Source of the DNA: Thermocaproicibacter sp002397355 | GTDB taxonomy: Bacteria > Bacillota > Clostridia > Oscillospirales > Acutalibacteraceae | Assembly (NCBI GenBank): GCA_036830905.1 | Contig: DAISNS010000012.1 | Span: forward strand, 1 to 27,651 | DNA: 27,651 nt | Reading direction: 5' to 3' | Shown here: one piece after another, positions 21,270 through 27,651 of the stretch | How the letters are laid out: each line of letters starts with the position of its first letter | How positions within the stretch are numbered: the stretch's first letter is position 1 | The notes under the pieces: model-generated | What the model was told of the DNA's origin: nothing | Seen by the model: only the letters and a program-made list of their open reading frames with translations | The model's database searches: none | Made by a program: the position numbers and the translations under genes

Positions 21270-22283
21270 ATGGCTGTTTTTGAAACAAGATTGAAAAGCA
21301 CCGGAAACGCGTTCCGGGAATTATTTGTCCGCGACGGCCGCAATCCGATCTTAACGGCTGGAGACTGGCCTTACGCGGTAAATACGGTGTTCAATCCTGC
21401 CGCCACGGCCTTCCGCGGCGGGACTCTCCTGCTCGCCCGCGTCGAAGACAGGCGCGGCCTTTCTCATCTTACGAAAGCGTTCAGCGAAAACGGCGAAACC
21501 AACTGGAAAATAGACCGGTGGCCGACTCTCGAGCCCGGGCCGGACCGTCCGGAAGAAGCCTGGGGCCTGGAAGACCCCCGCATCACACGGATCGACGAGC
21601 TCGACGCCTGGGCCGTCGTCTACACCGCCTATTCCCGGGCGGGACCGACGGTCTCTCTGGCCCTGACGAAGGACTTCATGACTTTTGAAAAGCTTGGCCC
21701 GGTCATGCCGCCGGACGACAAGGATGCGGCGCTCTTCCCGCGCAGGTTTCAGGGGAAATGGACTCTGATTCACCGTCCGATCGGAACACAGCCGGCGCGT
21801 GCCGAAGGGATCGGCCCGGGAGCGCATATTTGGCTTTCCCGTTCGGCGGATTTAAAATACTGGGGCGACCACAATATCCTGATCGGCGCTCGGAAAGGCG
21901 CCTGGTGGGATGCAAATAAGGTCGGCCTCTGCACGCCGCCAATGGAGACTCCGGACGGCTGGCTGCTTTTATACCACGGTGTGCGGCAGACGGCTTCCGG
22001 CGCGATTTATCGCCTTGGACTTGCGCTGCTCGACCTGGAGGATCCCTCGAAGGTCCTGCGCCGCGGCGACGAATGGATTTTCGGCCCCAGGGAAGCTTAT
22101 GAACGCGAGGGCGATGTCCGCGACGTAGTTTTTCCCTGCGGCTGGATCAAGGATGAGAAAACGGATCAGGTGCGGATGTACTACGGCGCCGCCGACACCT
22201 CCATCTGCCTGGCGACGGCCAGCCTAAGGGATCTTCTGGATTATATCAAAAGCTGCCCCGGGCCGGAAGACTCCAGTTTTTAA
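21270..22283 (+). CDS. GH130 family glycoside phosphorylase/hydrolase
   Basis: A 337-residue protein of glycoside hydrolase family 130, five-bladed propeller enzymes that mostly phosphorolyse (some hydrolyse) beta-mannosides and release mannose-1-phosphate. Supporting motifs are VFNPAATAFRGGTLLLARVEDRRG, WGLEDPRIT with the catalytic Asp102, KDAALFPRRFQGKWTLIHRP, GLCTPPMETPDGWLLLYHGV, and the closing YYGAADTSICLATA. The basic residues near FPRRF and the His of IHRP suggest a phosphate site, but phosphorylase versus hydrolase cannot be settled here. AGGAG lies about 12 bases before the ATG. It opens the carbohydrate cluster, ahead of a nucleotidyltransferase and a glycosyltransferase, which fits turnover of a mannose-type glycan made by its neighbours. 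Confidence 0.87.
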   Translation: MAVFETRLKSTGNAFRELFVRDGRNPILTAGDWPYAVNTVFNPAATAFRGGTLLLARVEDRRGLSHLTKAFSENGETNWKIDRWPTLEPGPDRPEEAWGLEDPRITRIDELDAWAVVYTAYSRAGPTVSLALTKDFMTFEKLGPVMPPDDKDAALFPRRFQGKWTLIHRPIGTQPARAEGIGPGAHIWLSRSADLKYWGDHNILIGARKGAWWDANKVGLCTPPMETPDGWLLLYHGVRQTASGAIYRLGLALLDLEDPSKVLRRGDEWIFGPREAYEREGDVRDVVFPCGWIKDEKTDQVRMYYGAADTSICLATASLRDLLDYIKSCPGPEDSSF

Positions 22284-22293
22284 TGATAATTTC

Positions 22294-22320
22294 AGGGCGG
22301 CGCATTCCTGCCGCCCTTTT
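22294..22320 (+). terminator. Hairpin between the GH130 and nucleotidyltransferase genes
   Basis: AGGGCGGC (22294-22301), an eight-base loop, and GCCGCCCT (22310-22317) followed by only three further T. It may be a partial terminator separating expression of the GH130 gene from the synthesis genes. Confidence 0.55.
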
Positions 22321-22341
22321 CGATAGAAGGGGGAATTGAAT

Positions 22342-23382
22342 TTGAAAGCACTATTCCTTGCCGGCGGAATGGGCACACGGCTCAAGCCGCTGACAGACCA
22401 CCTGCCGAAACCCATGGTTCCCGTGATGGGAGTGCCGCTTCTGGAGCGAACCATTCGGGAATTGAAGCGCTGCGGCGTGAACGAAATCGTCCTGAGCACT
22501 TGTTACCGCTCAGACTGCATCGAGCAGCATTTCGGCACAGCAAAGGCCGAAGGGCTGAAAATTCACTGCGTCTGCGAGGAAAAACCGCTTGGAACCGGCG
22601 GCGCGATCAAGAACTGTCAGAAATACTTCAACGGGACGTTCCTGGTTTTTAATTCGGATATCCTCAGCAACATCGACCTGAAGGCGCTGGTAAAACTTCA
22701 CCGTGAAAAACACGCCGACGTCACCATCGCGGCCGCAGAGGTGAAAGATCCGTCCAGCTACGGCGTGATCGAGTACACCCCGGAGGATATGATCCTTTCT
22801 TTTACGGAAAAGCCGAAACCCGGTGAAGAAAAATCCCATTTCATCAACGCGGGCATTTATGTTTTCGAGCCTAAGGTCCTCGATATGATTCCGGAGGGAA
22901 AACAGGTTTCCGTAGAGCGGGACACCTTTCCGCTGCTGCTGAAAAACGGGTTTCGCATGGCGGTTTACCGCGGCGGCGAATACTGGATCGACATCGGAAC
23001 GCCGCAAAAATATATGCAGGCGCACAAGGACATTTTCACCGGCTCCTGCATCGTGCCGGAAAACGACTTCACAAGCGCGGAAATCTTCGGCATGTCCGGC
23101 GTGGACCTGGACCCCACGGCAAAAGTGACCGGGCCGGTATGGTTCGGCAAAAACGTCCGCATCGGGGCAAACGCGGTGATCGGGCCGAACGCGGTCATCG
23201 GGGATAATTTTCAGGCTGGGCGCGGCTGCGAAGTGCACAACAGCGTTATCTGGAACGGCGTCTCGCTCGGCAGCGATGCGGGCGTAGACCATTCCGTCGT
23301 CACCTCCGACTGTCGGCTGGAAAGCGGAAGCCAGTGTGAAAATACGATCTATTCACCGGAATGCAAGCTTCCGTTTTCCTGA
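22342..23382 (+). CDS. Sugar-1-phosphate nucleotidyltransferase with left-handed beta-helix tail
   Basis: A 346-residue enzyme that joins a sugar-1-phosphate to an NTP. The catalytic domain (about 1-235) has LAGGMGTRLKPLTDHLPKPM, EEKPLGTGGAI, VFNSDIL with the metal-binding Asp, INAGIYVFEP, and WIDIGTPQKYM. The C-terminal part (about 250-346) carries hexapeptide repeats (VTGPVWFGKNVRIGANAVIG, then PNAVIGDNFQAGRG) of a left-handed beta-helix. The layout is that of GDP-mannose pyrophosphorylase-like enzymes (GMPP type); glucose-1-phosphate thymidylyl- or uridylyltransferase is possible. The start is TTG at 22342 with AAGGGGG eight bases upstream; a TTG two codons earlier is too close to that site. 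Beside GH130 and GT4 genes it likely supplies the activated sugar. Confidence 0.87.
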   Translation: MKALFLAGGMGTRLKPLTDHLPKPMVPVMGVPLLERTIRELKRCGVNEIVLSTCYRSDCIEQHFGTAKAEGLKIHCVCEEKPLGTGGAIKNCQKYFNGTFLVFNSDILSNIDLKALVKLHREKHADVTIAAAEVKDPSSYGVIEYTPEDMILSFTEKPKPGEEKSHFINAGIYVFEPKVLDMIPEGKQVSVERDTFPLLLKNGFRMAVYRGGEYWIDIGTPQKYMQAHKDIFTGSCIVPENDFTSAEIFGMSGVDLDPTAKVTGPVWFGKNVRIGANAVIGPNAVIGDNFQAGRGCEVHNSVIWNGVSLGSDAGVDHSVVTSDCRLESGSQCENTIYSPECKLPFS

Positions 23383-23391
23383 TTCGTATGA

Positions 23392-24576
23392 ATGAAAGGT
23401 CTGTCTCTTTTGAATAACAAAAATGAACTGAATCTTCTGTTTCTCAGCACCTATCCCCCGCGGGCCTGCGGGATCGCAACCTTCACACAGGATCTTGTGG
23501 GCGCGCTGCGCAAAATCGGCGGCGTACAGACCGGCGTCGTCGCCGTAGACAACGGCGGTCTTTCCTACCCGCCCGAAGTCCGCTTTTCGCTCGACCAAAA
23601 CGACCGCTCGTCTTACCTCGGAACGGCGGAGCGCATCAATTCTTCCGGCGCCGATATGCTGATGATCGAGCACGAATACGGCATTTACGGGGGGAAATCC
23701 GGCGAATATCTGCTGAAGCTTACGGACGGCCTCAAAATTCCGTTTGCCGTCACTCTTCATACCGTTCTGCCGAAGCCGAACAAAAAGCAGAAAGAGATCG
23801 TCGTCCGCCTCGCGCAGGATTGCAGCAGGCTTGCGACCATGTCGTCCTCTTCGGCAAAACTGCTGGTGGAACTCTACGGCGCAAAGCCGGAAAAAATTGC
23901 CGTAATCCCTCACGGCGTGCCGGAAATCCCGCTCGGAGACAGAGACGCGCTCAAGCGGGAGGCCGGGCTGGAAGGGCGTTTCGTGGTGAGCACATTCGGC
24001 CTTCTCAGCCCCGGAAAAGGACTGGAGTACGGCATCGGCGCCGCCGCGCTCGCGGCGAAAAAGCACCCGGAGCTGGTCTACCTGATCCTTGGCGCGACGC
24101 ATCCGGTTATTAAAAGCAAAAGCGGGGAGCAGTACCGTGAAAAGCTGCAAAAAACCGTAGAGGACCTCGGCGCCGGACAAAACGTGCGTTTCGTAAACCG
24201 GTACCTCACGAAAGAGGAAATCATCCAATACCTTTCGATGTCGGACGTCTACCTGACGCCCTATCTCGGAAAAAGCCAGGCCGTAAGCGGAACGCTCGCG
24301 TACGCCGTCGGCTGCGGAAAAGTCATCGTCTCCACCCCCTACCCCTACGCCGTGGAAATGCTCGCCGACGGACGCGGCCTCCTTGCAAAATTCCACAGCT
24401 CCAGATCGATCTCGAAGCGTATTCTTGAAATCGCCGACCACCCGGAGCGGCAGGCGGAAATGGAACGGAAAACTCTCGCGTTCGGAAAAGGCATGATGTG
24501 GAGCCGCGTGGCGGAGAAATACCGCGCGCTTTTCCGGGAAACCGTGGAAAAAAAGGAAGGCGCCATCCATGAATGA
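23392..24576 (+). CDS. Glycosyltransferase family 4
   Basis: A 394-residue GT-B fold transferase. The N-terminal domain begins LLFLSTYPPRACGIATFTQDL, typical of a GT4 subgroup often linked to mannose glycans, with IEHEYGIYGG further on. The C-terminal nucleotide-sugar domain has IPHGVPE, STFGLLSPGKGLEYG, LYLIL-like strands, and YLTPYLGKSQAVSGTLAYAVGCGK in place of the usual EPFG-E motif. The annotated ATG has no ribosome-binding site; a TTG six codons later (at 23410) has GAAAGG upstream and may be the true start. It overlaps the next gene by eight bases, so the two products probably work together. The acceptor is unknown. Confidence 0.87.
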   Translation: MKGLSLLNNKNELNLLFLSTYPPRACGIATFTQDLVGALRKIGGVQTGVVAVDNGGLSYPPEVRFSLDQNDRSSYLGTAERINSSGADMLMIEHEYGIYGGKSGEYLLKLTDGLKIPFAVTLHTVLPKPNKKQKEIVVRLAQDCSRLATMSSSSAKLLVELYGAKPEKIAVIPHGVPEIPLGDRDALKREAGLEGRFVVSTFGLLSPGKGLEYGIGAAALAAKKHPELVYLILGATHPVIKSKSGEQYREKLQKTVEDLGAGQNVRFVNRYLTKEEIIQYLSMSDVYLTPYLGKSQAVSGTLAYAVGCGKVIVSTPYPYAVEMLADGRGLLAKFHSSRSISKRILEIADHPERQAEMERKTLAFGKGMMWSRVAEKYRALFRETVEKKEGAIHE

Positions 24577-25621
24577 CATTGATACGCGATACCTGTTCCG
24601 CATGACGGACTGCACGGGTATTTTTCAGCATTCCGTTTTCGGCGTCCCGGACCCTTCGGAGGGCTACACGACCGACGACAACGCCCGCGCGCTGATTCTC
24701 GCCGCGATGCTGTACGAGCGTTCGCCGGAGGAGCGCTATCGAGCGCTGCTGTTTCGATTTTTAAGCTTTTTGCTTTACGCGGAGCATGGGCGCTGGTTTC
24801 GCAATTTCATGAACTACGACCGTAGCTTCACGGAAAAACGCGGCTCGGAGGACTGTTACGGGAGGTGCGTGCTCGCGCTCTGCTTTACGGCGTCGAGGGC
24901 CGCGCTTCCCTCCGCCGTGCGCGCGTGCGCGGAGGAACTGCTGCTCCGCGTGCTGCCCGGCTGCTCCGCGCTGACGTTTCCGAAACCGAAAGCATATGCC
25001 CTGTCCGGCCTGAGTCTCTTTCAGCGGACGGAGACGCAGCCGTTCCGAAAGTCTCTGCGCGATTCCCTGGTCGGTACATATTTTCAGAATCGCAGCGAAA
25101 GCTGGCACTGGTTCGAAGACGACGTCACCTACTGCGGCGGGATTCTCCCGTTCGCGATGCTTTCGGGCGGCGCGGAACGGGAACGGAAGATCGGCCTGGA
25201 AAGCCTTGATTTCCTGCTGCGGGAGGAATTCCGCGGCGGCGTGTTTTATCCGGTCGGATGCAGGGGCTGGCTGCACCGCGGGGGAAAGCCCTCGATTTAC
25301 GACGAGCAGCCCGTAGAGGCCTGCAGCATGCTGCTCGCGTGCCTGAAAGCGCGCGATGAAACCGGAAATCCCGCGTACGCGGCGCGCGCGCGGGAAAGTT
25401 TTCTGTGGTATCTGGGGCGCAACCTCGGGGAGTTCGTCATGATCGACCCGGAAACCGGGGGATGCCTGGACGGCATCACGCCGGACGGTCCGAACCGAAA
25501 CGAGGGCGCGGAAAGCATCCTCTGCTGGCTGATCTCGGCGCTGCTGGCGGAAAAGGAAGGCTGGTTTCCGGAAAAGCGCCCGCAAGCGCTGGGAATTCTT
25601 GCGGAAAGAGATGGAAGGTGA
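24569..25621 (+). CDS. Predicted (alpha/alpha)-barrel carbohydrate protein linked to GT4
   Basis: A 350-residue soluble, mostly helical protein. Conserved-looking blocks are YLFRMTDCTGIFQHSVFGVPD, EGYTTDDNARALI, WFRNFMNYDRSF, SEDCYGRCVLAL, WHWFEDDVTYCGGILPFAML, and YDEQPVEACSML. Spaced acidic pairs (TTDDNAR, FEDDVTY, DEQPVEA) and repeated helices resemble six-hairpin glycosidase-like proteins, and similar domains occur fused behind or beside GT4 enzymes. It may hydrolyse, phosphorolyse or bind a glycan; the reaction is not known to me. The eight-base overlap with the GT4 gene implies translational coupling. Cys and acidic residues are regularly placed, and there is no signal peptide, so it acts in the cytoplasm. 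Confidence 0.7.
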   Translation: MNDIDTRYLFRMTDCTGIFQHSVFGVPDPSEGYTTDDNARALILAAMLYERSPEERYRALLFRFLSFLLYAEHGRWFRNFMNYDRSFTEKRGSEDCYGRCVLALCFTASRAALPSAVRACAEELLLRVLPGCSALTFPKPKAYALSGLSLFQRTETQPFRKSLRDSLVGTYFQNRSESWHWFEDDVTYCGGILPFAMLSGGAERERKIGLESLDFLLREEFRGGVFYPVGCRGWLHRGGKPSIYDEQPVEACSMLLACLKARDETGNPAYAARARESFLWYLGRNLGEFVMIDPETGGCLDGITPDGPNRNEGAESILCWLISALLAEKEGWFPEKRPQALGILAERDGR

Positions 25622-25661
25622 TATACTGAATTGGGTTTTATTCAGCATCTTGGAGGTAAAA

Positions 25662-26150
25662 ATGTCTGTAGAAAAAGTGAAGGCATATCTCGACCGTTTC
25701 GGGATGGGAGACAGGCTGCTCGAGTTTCCCGTTTCCAGCGCCACGGTGGATCTCGCTGCAAAGGCGCTCGGCGTGGAGACGGCCCGCATTGCAAAATCGA
25801 TTTCCTTTCACGACGAAGGGAACGGCTGCATCCTGATCGTGACGGCCGGGGACAAAAAAATCGACAATGCAAAGTTCAAATCGGCTTTCGGATTGAAAGC
25901 AAAAATGCTGAAAGCGGCGGAAGTGGAGCCGCTGACAGGATACCGCGTCGGCGGCGTCTGTCCGTTCGGCAACCCGCCTGCCGCGAAAGTTTATTGCGAC
26001 ATATCGCTCCGGCGCTTCGATAAAATATACCCTGCCGGCGGAAGCGACAATTCCTGTGTTGTTTTGACCTGCGACGAGCTTGCCAGACTTTCGGGAAGCC
26101 TCGGCTGGATCGACGTCTGTAAGAACGCGGAGGCCCCGGGGCAATCATGA
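25662..26150 (+). CDS. YbaK/EbsC-type aminoacyl-tRNA deacylase
   Basis: A 162-residue single-domain protein of the YbaK/ProX editing superfamily, which hydrolyses mischarged tRNAs such as Cys-tRNA(Pro). Motifs are TVDLAAKALGVETARIAKSISF, ILIVTAGDKKIDNAKFK with a conserved Lys, and the glycine-rich RVGGVCPFGNPP followed by YCDISLRRFDKIYPAGGSDN. The VGGVCPFG loop is typical of the clostridial subgroup. The start at 25662 is set by GGAGG six bases upstream; the frame upstream is not used. It overlaps trmB by four bases, so the two tRNA-related genes are coupled. Substrate specificity cannot be read from the sequence. Confidence 0.9.
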   Translation: MSVEKVKAYLDRFGMGDRLLEFPVSSATVDLAAKALGVETARIAKSISFHDEGNGCILIVTAGDKKIDNAKFKSAFGLKAKMLKAAEVEPLTGYRVGGVCPFGNPPAAKVYCDISLRRFDKIYPAGGSDNSCVVLTCDELARLSGSLGWIDVCKNAEAPGQS

Positions 26151-26812
26151 GGATGCGCTTCAAACCGTGGGCCAGGCCGGAACTGGAAGCCTGTCCGTTT
26201 TTTATCGGCAGACCGGAAGAATACATTGGGAAATGGCATTCCCTTTTTCCCCGCCGGCAGCCTGTGGAGCTTGAGCTCGGCTGTGGAAAAGGGTTTTTCC
26301 TTGCCGGCGCGGCGCCCGCAAATCCCCAGGTCAATTACATCGGCGTCGACGTGAAGGACGCCGTGCTCGGCCCCGCGAAGCGGAACATTGAAAAGGCTTT
26401 TGAAACGGCGGGCCGCAAACCGGACAACATCATCCTGACGGCGCTGAATATCGAGCGCATCGCGGACGCCATGGGACCGCGGGACACGGTGCGCCGCATC
26501 GACATCAATTTCTGCAATCCGTGGCCGAAGGTACGCCACCGCAAACGGCGCCTGACCTATCCCACCCGCTTGGAAGACTACAAAACCATCCTGGAACCGG
26601 GCGGCGAGCTGTTCTTCAAGACGGATGACGACGAGCTCTTCGCCGATACGCTCGGCTACCTGGCGCAGTGCGGATTTGCAGTCACCGAGAAGACTTACGA
26701 TCTCCACGGCGACAACTGGCCGGGCAACATCCTGACGGAGCATGAAATCATGTTTCTGGAAAAGGGTGTCCGCATTAAGGCGCTGAAAGCGATTTGCCCC
26801 GGAAAGTCCTGA
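26147..26812 (+). CDS. trmB: tRNA (guanine-46-N7)-methyltransferase
   Basis: A 221-residue TrmB, which makes m7G46 in the variable loop of tRNA. The SAM-binding motif is ELGCGKGFFLAGAA (about 43-56), followed by NYIGVDVKDAVL, ILTALNIERI, and the family motif INFCNPWPKVRHRKRRLTYP (about 119-140). The last conserved block is FFKTDDDELF and NWPGNILTEHEIMFLEKG. In the SDPWPK motif of most TrmB proteins the Asp is thought to be catalytic; here the position is Asn (CNPWPK). The start overlaps the upstream stop codon as ATGA. The variant may be usual in this bacterial group. Confidence 0.93.
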   Translation: MRMRFKPWARPELEACPFFIGRPEEYIGKWHSLFPRRQPVELELGCGKGFFLAGAAPANPQVNYIGVDVKDAVLGPAKRNIEKAFETAGRKPDNIILTALNIERIADAMGPRDTVRRIDINFCNPWPKVRHRKRRLTYPTRLEDYKTILEPGGELFFKTDDDELFADTLGYLAQCGFAVTEKTYDLHGDNWPGNILTEHEIMFLEKGVRIKALKAICPGKS

Positions 26813-26904
26813 CGGAATACCAAAACAGGATTCCCGGAATACAGGAAACGCGGGACGGGTTGAAGCATGCCTGCCGCGCGGAATGAGAGACGGTGGTGAT
26901 TTTT

Positions 26905-27471
26905 ATGTACCAGACGTGGGAAGAACTGGAGACCGCCTGCAAAAGCTGCACAAAATGCGGCCTTTGCGAAGGGCGCACCAACGTGGTGGTCGGGGAAGGG
27001 AATCCGGAAGCCAAGGTCATGCTCGTCGGAGAAGGGCCGGGCGAACAGGAAGACCTTCAGGGCCGGCCGTTTGTCGGAAGGAGCGGACAGCTTCTCGATA
27101 AAATGCTGGCTGCCGTCGACCTCGACAGAAGCGTCAATATCTACATCGGAAACATCGTAAAGTGCAGGCCGCCGAAAAACCGCGATCCCCTGCCGGAAGA
27201 ACAGGAAATGTGCATCGGATGGCTGCGCAATCAGTTTCTGCTGATCCGGCCGGAAATCGTCGTCTGTCTCGGAAGGATCGCCGCGATGAAGCTGATCCGG
27301 CCGGACTTTCGCATCACAAAGGAACACGGACGGTTTTTTGAAAAGGGCGGCGTCCTGATGATGGCGACGCTCCACCCGGCGGCGCTTCTCCGCAACCCGC
27401 ACAACAAGCCGGAAGCCTTTGAGGATTTTCTCAATCTACGAGAAAAAATGGACGAGCTTGGGATTCGGTAG
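26905..27471 (+). CDS. Uracil-DNA glycosylase, family 4
   Basis: A 188-residue family 4 uracil-DNA glycosylase, an Fe-S enzyme that removes uracil from DNA. Motif A is GEGPGEQEDLQGRPFVG (about 42-58), followed by SGQLLDKML, and motif B is the HPAALLRNP near residue 157. The four cluster cysteines are likely Cys15 and Cys18 (SCTKC), Cys87 (VKCRPPKNR) and Cys103 (EMC). GVLMMATLHPAAL fits the thermophile-type UDG. ATG at 26905 is used, with GGTGGTGA upstream; GTG codons four codons earlier are alternatives. It follows trmB by 92 bases. Confidence 0.93.
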   Translation: MYQTWEELETACKSCTKCGLCEGRTNVVVGEGNPEAKVMLVGEGPGEQEDLQGRPFVGRSGQLLDKMLAAVDLDRSVNIYIGNIVKCRPPKNRDPLPEEQEMCIGWLRNQFLLIRPEIVVCLGRIAAMKLIRPDFRITKEHGRFFEKGGVLMMATLHPAALLRNPHNKPEAFEDFLNLREKMDELGIR

Positions 27472-27513
27472 ATAGGCGCGCCGCAAATATATTTTTATTG
27501 TGCCCGTGAAAAC

Positions 27514-27530
27514 CCCCGGCTATGCCGGGG
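27514..27530 (+). terminator. Hairpin after the uracil-DNA glycosylase gene
   Basis: CCCCGGC (27514-27520), loop TAT, and GCCGGGG (27524-27530). The following TGTTCAGAAGAGTTTT has few T in the right place, so it is a weak terminator or an mRNA-end structure. The rest of the window to 27651 shows no gene. Confidence 0.4.
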
Positions 27531-27651
27531 TGTTCAGAAGAGTTTTAGTGTTGAACAAAAATGTAAGCTAAACCTTACCATAATTCTTCCGTTTCACTTT
27601 CAAAGCAAAAATAGGCAGCTTCCATGAAACGAGAAGGGCTTTGGCAGGGAG

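Noticed and set aside
23353..24615. 420-codon minus-strand open frame opposite the GT4 gene
   Set aside because: Mirror frame of a gene with full GT4 motifs; no motif, no ribosome-binding site, and it spans two gene boundaries.

Overview
The window is a 27.6 kb chromosomal segment of a moderately GC-rich, probably spore-forming Clostridia, most likely in the Oscillospiraceae/Ruminococcaceae neighbourhood. The reasons are a SCIFF peptide with its radical SAM maturase downstream of yajC, tgt and queA, a SpoIIM-type gene convergent with a xerD-type recombinase, a class III fructose-1,6-bisphosphatase, and the pair mcsA-mcsB. I see no phage, insertion sequence, CRISPR array, tRNA or rRNA. All assignments come from reading motifs and gene order; no database search was possible.

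Layout. 1-454 holds no convincing gene. 455-1477 (+) is a XerC/D tyrosine recombinase, facing a YesL-like membrane protein and SpoIIM (both -). 3215-8932 (-) carries a cyclophilin lipoprotein, then queA-tgt (queuosine), yajC (Sec accessory), a TIGR04086-type membrane protein, the 48-residue SCIFF precursor (TTG start) and its maturase, with promoters visible before yajC and before the SCIFF peptide. 9092-10027 (+) is an S1-domain protein, convergent with mcsA-mcsB (-). The McsB copy lacks several expected active-site residues and the McsA copy lacks the usual C-terminal UVR region. At 11785 (+) is a 53-residue Gly/Asn/Cys-rich membrane mini-protein with its own terminator.

12008-17735 (-) is an ABC-transporter block: a TSCPD protein, a NatA/NatB-like pair, a second ATPase/permease pair led by a YtrA-type GntR regulator, and a BcrA-like ATPase/permease pair. 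Palindromes overlap the promoter region of the GntR gene and the region upstream of the first ATPase, suggesting regulation by that GntR protein.

17947-20594 holds an HD-domain hydrolase (-) and the class III Fbp (+). A 675-base AT-rich gap follows. It has a good sigma-A-like promoter and a strong hairpin terminator but no credible ORF, so it may encode a non-coding RNA.

21270-25621 (+) is a carbohydrate cluster: GH130 enzyme, sugar-1-phosphate nucleotidyltransferase, GT4 glycosyltransferase and an (alpha/alpha)-barrel-like protein overlapping the GT4 by 8 bases. It plausibly makes and recycles a mannose-type glycan. The window ends with a YbaK/EbsC-type deacylase, TrmB and a family 4 uracil-DNA glycosylase (+). 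Several genes appear to start at TTG behind strong Shine-Dalgarno sites (SCIFF peptide, TSCPD protein, fbp, nucleotidyltransferase).
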